Notes: generated by a model from the letters alone, not told the origin. Positions 33,641-42,751 are shown, numbered from the stretch's first letter. The stretch is 64,000 nucleotides of DNA from Paenibacillus sp. FSL H8-0048 (GCF_038002825.1 NZ_JBBODF010000001.1:310001-374000), one strand, 5' to 3'. A program made the numbers and translations.

Positions 33641-34285
33641 GTGAATAAGCAAGATTGCATCTGTCTGGCACAGTATCTGTTCCCGGGTGAGACCCAGCGT
33701 AGAGTGGTGGCAGAGCTCCTGCACACAGCCTCCGGCTCCAAGCGGATTTGCAGAATGAAATTCAATGAGCGTGAATATATGCAGGATGTATGCCTGCAAG
33801 TACATAAGGATAAGATCCTCCTGACAGGATTAACGGAAGCGGACGATTTCGCCTACAAGCTGGAGGAGCCGGCAGAGGTGAAGCGAGCCTGCTATTACCT
33901 GTTCAATTGCTTCGAGTGTGAGCAGCCCCGGAACCAGTCCTCTCCCGCGTTATTCCTGTCCAGACGGAGTTATGAGGCGATTCATGAGAAGGCCGGAACA
34001 TGGACCTTGTGTGTGCTGGCGGCTTCACTGGAAGCGGAGACGGGTGATCCTGACAGCTCTGCTGAATTGGCTAAAGTACTTAAGAACCAGACAGCGTCCG
34101 GTGAATTGCGGTTATGTGCGAGGAATGGGGAAGGCTGGAGCCTGCAGAAGATCTCTTACATAGAAGCTTCCTCAGGTGGATGGCTTCTACGCACCAGCAG
34201 TGAGCAGGAAGACGGATATATCATTGCGTTCCCGCTGACCCGGGCGGAGCTGTGTCATGCTTTTGAAGAATGGCTGCTCTATTAA
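33641..34285 (+). CDS. Hypothetical protein (214 residues)
   Basis: The soluble protein has a Cys-rich first half (CICLAQYL, KRICRMKF, CYYLFNCFECEQ) and a C-terminal ARNGEGWSLQKISYIEAS. GGAAGGG 9 bases before GTG 33641 sets the start; the frame opens at 33611. No domain was recognised, but the layout and full-length frame suggest a real gene. The ESX-secretion-associated EspG-like fold is a guess that I would not assert. Confidence 0.6.
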   Translation: MNKQDCICLAQYLFPGETQRRVVAELLHTASGSKRICRMKFNEREYMQDVCLQVHKDKILLTGLTEADDFAYKLEEPAEVKRACYYLFNCFECEQPRNQSSPALFLSRRSYEAIHEKAGTWTLCVLAASLEAETGDPDSSAELAKVLKNQTASGELRLCARNGEGWSLQKISYIEASSGGWLLRTSSEQEDGYIIAFPLTRAELCHAFEEWLLY

Positions 34286-34416
34286 AATTGTTCTGGCAAA
34301 ATAGCCTTGGCGGAAGCACCGTCCAACTCCGATGAGTCTGGTTCGCTGGTCTGGTACAGCGTGAATACGGCGCTGCGATCACTCATCGTGCGGGCGGAAT
34401 TGATGAAACGAACAAA

Positions 34417-34431
34417 ATGAAAGCGCTTTAC
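34417..34431 (+). promoter_or_regulatory. Candidate cre site upstream of the SsuA-like operon
   Basis: ATGAAAGCGCTTTAC is a near match to WTGNAANCGNWNNCW, with one main mismatch. It lies 83 bases before the substrate-binding protein gene. The remaining part of 34286-34513 has no riboswitch that I can recognise. Confidence 0.4.
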
Positions 34432-34513
34432 TTATTGTGCTTTAACCTTTCCACAGACTCCCGCATATGCATAGAGCAAGGGCGAAAGACCCGGGAGGAA
34501 AGGAGTGGAAGGG

Positions 34514-35524
34514 ATGAAAGGGTTCAAAAGACTGTCATTGCCGTTCTTGCTAATGCTTGTGCTCGGCACTGTTCTCGCAGGCTGCGGCAGTAAATCCGGT
34601 GATGTCAAGGTGAAGATCGGCGAAGTTACCCGTTCCGTGTTCTATGCGCCTGAATATGTGGCCTTATCACAGGGCTTTTTCAAGGATGAAGGGCTGGACG
34701 TGGAACTGCAGACGATACCTGGCGGAGATAAAACCATGACGGCCCTGCTCTCAGGGGCAATCGATGTGGCGCTGGTCGGTTCGGAGACCTCCATTTACGT
34801 GTACCAGCAGGGGGCGGATGATCCTGTAATCAATTTTGCCCAGCTTACACAGCGGGATGGAACGTTCTTGTTCGCGCGTACACCGGACAGCCATTTTACA
34901 TGGGACAAAGTGAAGGGCTCGACCTTCCTGGGGCAAAGGCAAGGGGGCATGCCGCAGATGGCGGGCGCATTCACGCTGCGCAGCAAGGGGATTGATGCGG
35001 AGAAGGATCTGACGCTGATCCAGAACATTGATTTCGCCAACATTGCCGGGGCGTTTGCTTCAGGGACCGGGGATTATGTGCAGCTGTTCGAGCCTCAGGC
35101 ATCGATCTTCGAGAGTGAAGGCCGGGGCCAGGTGGTCGCTTCCTTCGGGGTGGAGAGCGGTTATCTGCCGTATACAGTATTCATGTCCAAGCAGAGCTAC
35201 ATTACTAAGAATCAGGATACGGTGCAGAAATTCACCAATGCGGTCCAGCGTGCCCAGTTATGGGTGAAGGCTCATCATCCTGAGGAGATTGCTGACGCGG
35301 TAATGCCGTATTTTGAAAAGATTGACCGGGGCATTGTGGTCTCTGCCATCAGCCGCTATAAAGAGCAGGATACCTATGCCGTCAATCCTGTGATCGATGA
35401 CAAGGAATGGAATAATCTATTGGATGTCATTGACCATGCCGGTGAGCTGAAGGAACGAATTCCTGCCGCTAAAATTGTTAACAACAGCTTGGCAGAGCAG
35501 GCAGAGAGCACCATTAAGGAGTGA
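34514..35524 (+). CDS. ABC transporter substrate-binding lipoprotein (SsuA/TauA/THI5-like)
   Basis: The 336-residue lipoprotein has a signal peptide with lipobox LAGC (Cys about residue 23). The mature part has the NMT1/SsuA layout (YVALSQGFFKDEGLDVELQTIPGG, then DVALVGSETSIYVYQ). These proteins bind nitrate, sulfonates, taurine or pyrimidine precursors; the ligand cannot be told. AAAGGAG sits 8 bases before ATG 34514; the frame opens at GTG 34505. It is the first gene of a three-gene uptake operon. Confidence 0.88.
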   Translation: MKGFKRLSLPFLLMLVLGTVLAGCGSKSGDVKVKIGEVTRSVFYAPEYVALSQGFFKDEGLDVELQTIPGGDKTMTALLSGAIDVALVGSETSIYVYQQGADDPVINFAQLTQRDGTFLFARTPDSHFTWDKVKGSTFLGQRQGGMPQMAGAFTLRSKGIDAEKDLTLIQNIDFANIAGAFASGTGDYVQLFEPQASIFESEGRGQVVASFGVESGYLPYTVFMSKQSYITKNQDTVQKFTNAVQRAQLWVKAHHPEEIADAVMPYFEKIDRGIVVSAISRYKEQDTYAVNPVIDDKEWNNLLDVIDHAGELKERIPAAKIVNNSLAEQAESTIKE

Positions 35525-35538
35525 GGGGGCTGGCCACT

Positions 35539-36318
35539 ATGCTTCCAGTAGTCGAGTTGAAGGAAGTCACGCACGCCTATCTGGGAGACCGCGAGGCTTC
35601 GCTTGCTATAGAAGATCTGAATCTCAGCGTCGGCCAAGGCGAGTTCGTCAGTCTGGTCGGACCGAGCGGCTGCGGCAAAACAACGATTCTGTCGATCATC
35701 GCCGGGCTGCTGCAGCCTTCACGCGGTGAGGTGCTGCTCAGCGGACGTAAGGCCGCGGGTCCTTCGCCGGAGGTCGGCTATATGCTCCAGCAGGACTATC
35801 TTTTTCCCTGGAGGACGATTGAGAATAACGCGCTGCTCGGGCTGGAGCTGACCGGAAGGCTCACCGGAAGCTCTCGTGCCAAATCGCTGCAGCTGCTGGC
35901 CGATATGGGGCTGGAAGGCAAGGAGCAAGCCTATCCGGCACAGCTATCGGGAGGGATGCGCCAGCGTGTTGCCCTCGTGCGGACACTGGCTACCGACCCC
36001 GGCTTGCTGCTGCTTGATGAACCGTTCTCGGCACTGGACTACCAGATTAAGCTGCAGCTGGAGGATCTGGTATCGGAGACGCTGATGCGCCGGGGAACCA
36101 CGGCGATTCTGGTTACGCATGACCTGTCTGAAGCGATTGCGGTCAGCAGCCGGGTCATTCTGCTCCAGCCGAATCCGGGCAGAATCCGCCGGATTTTTGA
36201 GATTCCGGAAGCGATCCGCCGCACCCCGCCGCTGTATGCGCGGGACCTGCCGGGCTTCGCGGAGCTTTTTCACGAGGTATGGAAGGAAATGGAGCTGGCA
36301 GGGAGGGAAGAGATGTGA
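35539..36318 (+). CDS. ABC transporter ATP-binding protein (SsuB/TauB-like)
   Basis: The 259-residue ATPase has Walker A GPSGCGKTT, Q-loop MLQQDYLFPWRTI, signature LSGGMRQR, Walker B LLLLDEPFSALD and H-loop VTHDLSEA. The Q-loop FPW is typical of the NitT/TauT family. GAGGGGG sits about 9 bases before ATG 35539; an upstream GTG (35521) overlaps the previous stop. It overlaps the permease start (GTGA). Confidence 0.92.
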   Translation: MLPVVELKEVTHAYLGDREASLAIEDLNLSVGQGEFVSLVGPSGCGKTTILSIIAGLLQPSRGEVLLSGRKAAGPSPEVGYMLQQDYLFPWRTIENNALLGLELTGRLTGSSRAKSLQLLADMGLEGKEQAYPAQLSGGMRQRVALVRTLATDPGLLLLDEPFSALDYQIKLQLEDLVSETLMRRGTTAILVTHDLSEAIAVSSRVILLQPNPGRIRRIFEIPEAIRRTPPLYARDLPGFAELFHEVWKEMELAGREEM

Positions 36319-37151
36319 ATACAGAAGCGCAGCCCCGTGAGACGGCCTCCCGTGCGCAGTGGCTGGAACAGAAGCATGCGGATTACAGGAGGAAAAAGCT
36401 GCGCCGCAAGAGTCAGGTGATTATGGTCCGGAGCAGCCTGCTGCTGGTGTTCTTCGTGCTCTGGGAAGCCGGGGCCCGAATGGGCTGGGTTGATGAGCTG
36501 TTGTTCAGCTATCCGACGAAGGTGTTCGGGCAGGTCTGGGAGGACATGGTCAGCGGCAGTCTGTGGCCGCATCTGGGAATGACCGTGGGCGAGACAGCGG
36601 TGGGCTTCATTCTGGGTACCTTAATCGGGACGCTGCTGGCTGTCGTCATCTGGTGGTCACCTTTTCTGTCCGCCGTTCTGGACCCTTATATGGTTGTATT
36701 CAACAGTATGCCGAAGGTGGCACTCGGGCCGATTTTCATTGTCATGTTCGGGGCAGGCTTCACTGCCATCGTTATTACTACCTTATCGATTACCGTGATT
36801 ATCACGACTCTGGTAGTGTACAACAGCTTTTGCAGCGTGGACCCGAATCTGGTCAAGGTGGTGCGCTCCTTCGGCGCTTCCAAGAGCCAGGAGTTCTGCA
36901 AAGTCATTCTCCCTGCGTCGTTCCCGGCTGTGGTCTCCACCCTTAAGGTGAATGTCGGCATGTCCTGGGTCGGCGTCATTGTCGGTGAATTTCTGGTGGC
37001 GAAATCGGGGCTGGGGTATCTGATCATCTACGGCTTTCAGGTGTTCAACTTCACCCTGGTCATGTCGAGCCTGCTCATTATTGCGGCTGTGGCTACGGCT
37101 ATGTACCAGCTGGTGGTGTATGTGGAGAAGCTGCTGCTGTCAGGGCGGTAA
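36315..37151 (+). CDS. ABC transporter permease (SsuC/TauC-like)
   Basis: The 278-residue permease has about six TM segments and the EAA-like cytoplasmic loop VVRSFGASKSQEFCKVILPASFPAV. GGGAGGGAAGAG sets the GTG at 36315, which overlaps the ATPase stop. With the two genes before it, it forms a complete importer of the NitT/TauT class. Confidence 0.9.
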   Translation: MNTEAQPRETASRAQWLEQKHADYRRKKLRRKSQVIMVRSSLLLVFFVLWEAGARMGWVDELLFSYPTKVFGQVWEDMVSGSLWPHLGMTVGETAVGFILGTLIGTLLAVVIWWSPFLSAVLDPYMVVFNSMPKVALGPIFIVMFGAGFTAIVITTLSITVIITTLVVYNSFCSVDPNLVKVVRSFGASKSQEFCKVILPASFPAVVSTLKVNVGMSWVGVIVGEFLVAKSGLGYLIIYGFQVFNFTLVMSSLLIIAAVATAMYQLVVYVEKLLLSGR

Positions 37152-37246
37152 GAACCATGTCATATTGTGTCTCTCGGCAAAATCTTGTACCATGACTATA
37201 TCTTTATCTGAATGTTGAAGCTTAACGGTGTAGGAGAGATATTCAC

Positions 37247-38236
37247 ATGGGATTTCGTATTATTAAAACGGCGGCTGCAACTCTGCTGTCTATTCTGCTG
37301 GCAGCCGCCGCTGGTATCCCTAATGCGCAAAGCGCGGGACTGCTGGCTATTCTCGGGGTGGAAACGACCCGCAAAAGGAGTCTACGCACGATTACGGCGC
37401 GCTTCTTCGCCTCGTTGGTGGGACTCTTTTTGGGCTGTATTCTGTTCTGGGCCCTGGGCTTTCATTACTGGGTACTCGGACTGTATGTATTGTTCGGCTT
37501 CCCGCTGATTGTCAAATCCGGCTTCAAGGAAGGGATCGTCACCAGCTCGGTTATCGTGTTCCGTGTATTTGGACAAGCTGATATCACGGTCCATATCCTG
37601 CTGCAGCAGGTGGAGCTGCTGATTATCGGCCTCGGCTCGGCCGGACTTGTGAACTTCATCTATATGCCGCAGACCGGCGGGATCATTGCAGGCATCCGCA
37701 AAGAGGTGGATGGCTATTTCTCGGTTATCTTCCGGCAAATGGCCAGAACGCTCCGTGATCCCGGTTATATCTGGGATGGGAAAGAGCTGATCGGGGCAGG
37801 GGAGGCTGTGCAGAAGGGGCTGAGCGCGGCATCCAGGGAAATGGAGAATCATGTGATCCACCCGGATGAAGCCTGGAATGTGTACTTCTATATGCGTAAG
37901 GAGCAGCTGGAGTCCATCCAGAATATGATGCAGCTGCTCTCGCAGGTCTACCGGCAGCTGCCGCACGGAGATATGGTGGCAGAACTGTTCGACCAGCTTA
38001 GCGGCGATGTGCTGGCTGAGGAATATACCGGCCGGACCGAACGGCTGCTGGAGGAGCTGCAGCAGGAGTTCCAGGAGATGGAGCTGCCGGATTCGCGTGA
38101 GGAATTCGAGATCCGCTCCGCGATTCTGCAATTATGCCGCGAGCTGGCGCTGTATCTTAAGATCGCCAAGCGCTATAAAAGCCCGGTGGAGCTGCGTCCG
38201 GCGAAGGACAAGCAGCCTGCGAAGAGCAAAGCGTAA
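37247..38236 (+). CDS. Aromatic acid exporter-family protein (DUF939-like)
   Basis: The 329-residue protein has an N-terminal membrane domain of about four to five helices (KTAAATLLSILLAAAAG; GLYVLFGFPLIVKSGFKEG) and a C-terminal cytosolic helical region (about 150-300) rich in coiled-coil-like heptads. This is the ArAE_1/DUF939 arrangement, implicated in exporting aromatic acids. AGGAGAGATATTCAC precedes the ATG. Monocistronic. Confidence 0.8.
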   Translation: MGFRIIKTAAATLLSILLAAAAGIPNAQSAGLLAILGVETTRKRSLRTITARFFASLVGLFLGCILFWALGFHYWVLGLYVLFGFPLIVKSGFKEGIVTSSVIVFRVFGQADITVHILLQQVELLIIGLGSAGLVNFIYMPQTGGIIAGIRKEVDGYFSVIFRQMARTLRDPGYIWDGKELIGAGEAVQKGLSAASREMENHVIHPDEAWNVYFYMRKEQLESIQNMMQLLSQVYRQLPHGDMVAELFDQLSGDVLAEEYTGRTERLLEELQQEFQEMELPDSREEFEIRSAILQLCRELALYLKIAKRYKSPVELRPAKDKQPAKSKA

Positions 38237-38372
38237 GCAAATCCATGTAAATTAGGTGTCAGGTATTCACATTCCGGTGTAAAATAACGATAAGAATCAT
38301 AAGCACCTCAAGTGAGCTTGTCTCTTAAGTGATGTCCATAACCCAAGAATCTTGGTCTGGCAGGTGAGGAAT

Positions 38373-39392
38373 ATGAATAACAGCAATGATCAATATATCG
38401 GCAAACAGCTGGTAGCGAACCTTTTTAATCATAGCGGTGTATTTGTCTTGCCGGCATTGACCCTGCTCACCGGAGAGCATATCCGCCTGATTACGCAGCA
38501 CAAGATCGTTCTGGAGCCGCAGGATGTGGTCCAGGTCGACAGCGCTGCATTCTATCAGCTGGCTGTGGATGACTGTACGGCGGCAATGGAGAGTATTTTT
38601 GAACAGCTGCGCTATACGAAGACGAAGCGTCTGCCGATGATTGAGCTCAGGAATGAAGTGATCCCGTTCATCCAGCAGGTGAGCGAGAAGAATGATTTCT
38701 TTGGAATATTGTCTGCGCTGCAGACTAAGGATGATTATACATACAGGCATAATGTGGCGGTAGGGATCATCTCTACACTGCTCGGCAAATGGCTGAAGCT
38801 GAAGCCGGACGAGCTGAGTATGCTGACGATTGCTGCGACGCTGCATGATATCGGCAAAATTATGATTCCGGCCGAAATCCTGACCAAGCCGGGTCCGCTG
38901 AGTGAGGATGAATATGCCCTGATGAAGAAGCACACGACCTATGGCTATGAGATGATCCGCGATACGGTGGGCACCAATCATATGCAGGCGCTCGTGGCGC
39001 TGCAGCATCACGAACGGATGGACGGCAGCGGCTATCCCTTCGGCGTGCTGGGCCACCGGATTACGGATTTCAGCAAGATCGTAGCGGTGGCGGATATTTT
39101 CCACGCGATGACTTCGGACCGGTTCTACCGTACAGCCGCGCCGCTGTATGAGGTGCTTAAGCAGATGGACGAGAATGTCTACGGCAAGCTGGACCCGTAT
39201 ATCTGCAGTGTGTTCATTAATAAGCTGATGCAGTCGATGATCGGCAATGAGGTGCTCCTGACGGACGGGCAGATCGGCAAAATCATTATGATTCTGGCCC
39301 ATGACCCGCTGCGTCCGCTGGTGAACATCGGTGAGGACTTCATCGATCTCAGCCGCCACCGGCAGCTTGGCATCGTACGTGTACTTTCCTAG
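38373..39392 (+). CDS. HD-GYP domain cyclic-di-GMP phosphodiesterase
   Basis: The 339-residue protein has an N-terminal non-catalytic region (about 1-110) and an HD-GYP domain: HN at 128 or nearby, H158-D159-IGK, H at HTTYGYEM and HHERMDGSGYPFG (about 212-222), so all metal ligands and the GYP motif are present. HD-GYP enzymes hydrolyse c-di-GMP to GMP. No signal or TM segment. AGGTGAGGA sets ATG 38373; the frame opens at 38352. Confidence 0.92.
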   Translation: MNNSNDQYIGKQLVANLFNHSGVFVLPALTLLTGEHIRLITQHKIVLEPQDVVQVDSAAFYQLAVDDCTAAMESIFEQLRYTKTKRLPMIELRNEVIPFIQQVSEKNDFFGILSALQTKDDYTYRHNVAVGIISTLLGKWLKLKPDELSMLTIAATLHDIGKIMIPAEILTKPGPLSEDEYALMKKHTTYGYEMIRDTVGTNHMQALVALQHHERMDGSGYPFGVLGHRITDFSKIVAVADIFHAMTSDRFYRTAAPLYEVLKQMDENVYGKLDPYICSVFINKLMQSMIGNEVLLTDGQIGKIIMILAHDPLRPLVNIGEDFIDLSRHRQLGIVRVLS

Positions 39393-39436
39393 CAGGGGCC
39401 TTTACCCCTATCCGGCATAAGAATGTTGGCACAACA

Positions 39437-39479
39437 AAAAGTAGCGGTTTTCCCGGTTCGGGGGAGCCGCTATTTTTGT
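39437..39479 (+). terminator. Terminator after the HD-GYP gene
   Basis: TAGCGG pairs with CCGCTA, with an inner CCCG/CGGG, followed by TTTTTG. Bases 39480-39674 hold only the cotE promoter region. Confidence 0.75.
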
Positions 39480-39632
39480 TAAATATAAAAATTTATAGGC
39501 TTTGCATCATACATTACGACTCATAATGGACTAAATCCGGCAATAAAATGAAGCAAAGGGCTTCAGTTACGGCATCTGAGGGCTTACCCAAATTTATTTC
39601 TACTCTAACAATCAACAAATGCCCAGAACGTG

Positions 39633-39640
39633 CATACACT
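39633..39640 (+). promoter_or_regulatory. Possible SigE -10 element of cotE
   Basis: CATACACT fits the SigE -10 pattern (CATACANT), 35 bases before the ATG. CotE is SigE-dependent in B. subtilis. A convincing -35 (KMATATT) was not found at 14-bp spacing. Confidence 0.35.
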
Positions 39641-39674
39641 TGATAGTGAATGATTGTATGGAGGAGGTTCAAAG

Positions 39675-40232
39675 ATGTCATTAAGCCATAAACGTCAAAC
39701 AAGGGAGATCATTACGAAGGCAATTTGCGGCAAAGGTCGTAAGTTCTCTACAGCAACCCATACCGTGACTCCGCCACATCATCCGACTAGTATTCTGGGG
39801 GCTTGGATCATTAACCACCAGTACGAAGCGGTTGCCGCCGGGAACGGAATCGAAGTAATCGGTACCTATGATGTGAACATCTGGTATTCGTACGACAAAA
39901 ACAAGCAGACCGAGGTTGCCAAGGAAACGGTCTCCTATGTGGAGCTTATTCCATTGTCGTACCTCGACCCGAGACACCGTGCTTCCACGGCACAGGTCTC
40001 TGCGGAGGCAACGCAGGAACCCAATTGTGTGGAAGCCGGGGTATCGCCGGGCGGAGGCAGTGTGACACTCCGGGTGGAACGCGAGTTCGAGGCGGAACTG
40101 GTGGCTGAGACCAAGGTCCGCGTGTATGTCAGTGATCAGAGTGACGATCTGGAAGACAAGGATTATGATTTTGAAGGCGAGAATTATGATTACGATGATT
40201 TGGACCCTGACGCTCTGGATGATGAGTTGTAG
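39675..40232 (+). CDS. cotE: Outer spore coat morphogenetic protein CotE
   Basis: The 185-residue protein starts MSLSHKRQTREIITKAICGKGRK and has the CotE core (HTVTPPHHPTSILGAWIINH, VNIWYSYDKNKQTEVAKETV, then RVEREFEAELVAETKVRVYV) followed by an acidic tail (DLEDKDYDFEGENYDYDD). CotE nucleates the outer coat of the spore. GGAGGAGG sets ATG 39675. In B. subtilis it is directly between ricA and mutS. Confidence 0.95.
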   Translation: MSLSHKRQTREIITKAICGKGRKFSTATHTVTPPHHPTSILGAWIINHQYEAVAAGNGIEVIGTYDVNIWYSYDKNKQTEVAKETVSYVELIPLSYLDPRHRASTAQVSAEATQEPNCVEAGVSPGGGSVTLRVEREFEAELVAETKVRVYVSDQSDDLEDKDYDFEGENYDYDDLDPDALDDEL

Positions 40233-40246
40233 GAACGAATACGCCG

Positions 40247-40332
40247 CTGCCTGAAGTACTGTGTGGGTTATGATCCATTATATGATGAGAGGGCAGCGGC
40301 GTAGAGGGCGAATGCCCTCTTTTTTTTAAAAT
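40247..40332 (+). terminator. Tandem hairpins ending the cotE transcript
   Basis: ACGCCGCTGCC pairs with GGCAGCGGCGT (40247-40305), then GAGGGC/GCCCTC around GAAT with eight T. Bases 40333-40731 (399 bp) before the next gene show no ORF or site that I can support. Confidence 0.85.
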
Positions 40333-40731
40333 GCCAATATATTTTTTTGAAAATATTACGCCAGAATTTATATGTTCCACATGATAAATTATCCTTCAAG
40401 GTACAGGGATGCGGAAGGGGAGGCTTGCGCCGGAGAAGCGGCAGTCATCAGGAAGTTTAAATAGGGCGGCGTTCGGCTGTCCAACTAAACACCGCAGCGG
40501 CGATCAAGACTCGGGTTCAATTTTTATGCGGGACTTATATTTGTGATCTGTATTCGGGTTCTCGTGTACATGCGGTAGAGTTTCGTTAGGATAATTGTGC
40601 TATTTCCACTTGAATATTTGGGGGTCTGTTTTCCTCAGCGGCTTATCGCTCAAAGGGTATTGTCCGGTTACTGGACGGTGCGCGAGGGGATATGGCCCTG
40701 AGGGATTTTCGTATGGGCGGAGGCATTAGAC

Positions 40732-42456
40732 ATGAATGAAGGGCTGAACATATTCCGGCAGCTTGCGCCGGAGCAGATTAAGCGCAGGCTCCGGCGCTGC
40801 GGGATAGAGGCCGACTCTGACTCTATCGCTAGAGGGGCGAGGCGACAAGATACAAGAGTTCCCCAGACCCACCCGCATGGACAAGACCCCGTAAGCTACA
40901 GGCAGCACTACCGCGTGCTCATTTTCAATCTGGCTGTGCTGGACTGCCAGCCGCTTGGAGCGGGAGCGGCGATGGGCGGGGCGCTGGGGGTTGGAGGGCT
41001 GGGCGGGGATCGGTGTGGCGGGTTAGGAGCTGTAAGACAGGGTGAGTATGGGAGTGGCGGGAGAGGGGCGCTAGGGCAAGGGGAGTATGGAAGTGATGGT
41101 GGGGAAGTTGGAGGGCAAGGGGAGTATTGGGGTGGCAGGGGAAGAGTTGGAAGGCATGGTGAGTATGGGAACGGTAGAGAAGGAGTTGGAGGGCAAGAGG
41201 AGTATGGGGGTGGCAGGGGAAGAGTTGGAGGGCATGGTGAGTATGGGAGCGGTAGAGTAGGAGTTGGAGGGCAAGAGGAGTATGGGAGCGGGAGAGTGGG
41301 AGCTGGGGGGCAGGATGAGTATGGGAGCGGGAGAGTGGGAGCTGGAGGGCAAGGGGAGTTTGGGAGTGGCGTGGATGAGATTGGCGGCTTAGGTGGTGGG
41401 GGCATGGAGCTGCGGGGAGTTGCGGGGGTTCTGCGGACGGCAGCGGTGCGGGCACTGTATAGTCTGGGGCTGGACAGCGGTGAGGTGGAGCTGCGGGCTA
41501 TGGGCGGGCGGCGGTACATGGTGACAGGCATCACTCCGGTGGTGCCTGATCCCGCAGGAACACTGCCTGAGCCATACCAGTCAGCATCCGCAGCGCTTGC
41601 GCGGATGCTTGACAGTGAGCAGCCGGGCCGGCCCGGGCTGCTCATGGGCATGGACCCGGAGTTCCTGCTGCTCCGGGAATCCACGGGCCGCGTCGTGCCG
41701 GCGTCGCGGTACCTGCCCACGGACGGCGTCGCGGGCTGCGACGCCGGACCCCCGGGAACGCACGGCGTGTTCCCGGTGGCGGAGCTGCGCCCTGCGCCGC
41801 GCGGGGAACCGCGCGCGCTGCTGGCGCAGCTGATGTCCGCCGCACGCGAGGCGGACCGGCTCATTGCCGACCGCTCGCTGCGCTGGCGGGCGGGAGGTAT
41901 GCCGCTGCGGGGCTGGGCCCTCGGCGGCCACCTGCACTTCAGCGGCGTCACGCTGTGTGCGCCGCTCTTGCGTGCGCTAGATAACTATCTAGCGCTGCCC
42001 TTGTTCCTGCTGGAGGACATCCGGGCTGCGGCCCGGCGTCCCCGCTATGGCGTGCTCGGCGATTTCCGTCCTCAGCCGCATGGCGGCTTCGAGTACCGGA
42101 CCCTGCCGAGCTTCCTGGTCTCCCCGGTCATCGCCAAAGGCGCGGTCTGCCTGGCTCACCTGATCGTGAGCCATTATGAAGACCTGCCGCTGCGCCCGCT
42201 CGACCGGGAAGACCTGCATGCCGCCTTCTACAGCGGCGGCAAAGACCTTCTGCGCACAGCCTGGCCTCCCCTGGAGGCGCAGCTGCGCGCACTGGGCGGC
42301 TACGCAGCCGCCGCCCGGTGGATTGATCCGCTGCTGCGCGCCATAGCGGAGCAGCAGAGCTGGGATGAGTCGCGGGATATCCGCGGCTCCTGGGTACGGA
42401 GCGCCCCGCCGGACTCCGGGGCGCTGCCGTCCGGGCGGGCGGATGCTTTTCAATAG
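40732..42456 (+). CDS. Amidoligase (PhiEco32-like COOH-NH2 ligase type 2) with nine 13-residue repeats
   Basis: The C-terminal two-thirds has glutamine-synthetase-like amidoligase motifs: MGMDPEFLLL (about 305-314), GGHLHFSG (398-405, H400 and H402) and an Arg-rich FRPQPHGGFEYRTLPSFL. The family is known from phage and bacterial peptide- or protein-modifying ligases; substrates are unknown. An N-terminal arm (1-100) precedes residues 103-219, which are nine exact 13-residue units of consensus [QH]xEYGSGRxGxGG. GGCGGAGG sets ATG 40732. The domain is not seen in B. subtilis at this locus, between cotE and mutS. Confidence 0.85.
   Translation: MNEGLNIFRQLAPEQIKRRLRRCGIEADSDSIARGARRQDTRVPQTHPHGQDPVSYRQHYRVLIFNLAVLDCQPLGAGAAMGGALGVGGLGGDRCGGLGAVRQGEYGSGGRGALGQGEYGSDGGEVGGQGEYWGGRGRVGRHGEYGNGREGVGGQEEYGGGRGRVGGHGEYGSGRVGVGGQEEYGSGRVGAGGQDEYGSGRVGAGGQGEFGSGVDEIGGLGGGGMELRGVAGVLRTAAVRALYSLGLDSGEVELRAMGGRRYMVTGITPVVPDPAGTLPEPYQSASAALARMLDSEQPGRPGLLMGMDPEFLLLRESTGRVVPASRYLPTDGVAGCDAGPPGTHGVFPVAELRPAPRGEPRALLAQLMSAAREADRLIADRSLRWRAGGMPLRGWALGGHLHFSGVTLCAPLLRALDNYLALPLFLLEDIRAAARRPRYGVLGDFRPQPHGGFEYRTLPSFLVSPVIAKGAVCLAHLIVSHYEDLPLRPLDREDLHAAFYSGGKDLLRTAWPPLEAQLRALGGYAAAARWIDPLLRAIAEQQSWDESRDIRGSWVRSAPPDSGALPSGRADAFQ
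41038..41388 (+). repeat. 39-bp tandem repeat inside the amidoligase (9 copies)
   Basis: The nine units (QGEYGSGGRGALG; QGEYGSDGGEVGG; QGEYWGGRGRVGR; HGEYGNGREGVGG; QEEYGGGRGRVGG; HGEYGSGRVGVGG; QEEYGSGRVGAGG; QDEYGSGRVGAGG; QGEFGSGVDEIGG) are each 13 residues, with no indel. The strand bias (G-rich) also opens the minus strand, but no protein there is supported. Confidence 0.9.
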
Positions 42457-42751
42457 AGCCTGCCGTCCGTCAAGTCCCGATAGCCGCCGTTTACAGCTTT
42501 TCTGCACCGCTAGGTGTAGGACGCTGTTAGTATGGCGGCTATTTTTTAACAAACTACTATGCTCAATGACTACTCTAAATAACGAAGTAATTATCATAGC
42601 AATTGCATTTACTGCAGCAGATTCGCCGTTTGCCAGCGCCCTAAACACCAGCCCCAGCTTTAGCACATGCTTCGTGTGTGCCGGGGGTAACCCGGGGAGC
42701 GGAGTTTCTGCTATAATAGAGGACAGTATGAAGTAGGTATGGAGGTAGACG

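Noticed and set aside
34286..34513. Riboswitch (TPP or SAM type) before the SsuA-like gene
   Set aside because: I looked for conserved riboswitch cores and found none; only a cre-like site stands out.
39514..39702. 62-residue minus-strand ORF before cotE
   Set aside because: It runs antisense across the cotE promoter and start, with no RBS or domain.
40908..41951. Large Pro-rich ORF antisense to the amidoligase
   Set aside because: It mirrors the G-rich strand and 13-residue period of the real gene. The plus-strand frame has ligase motifs and a good RBS.
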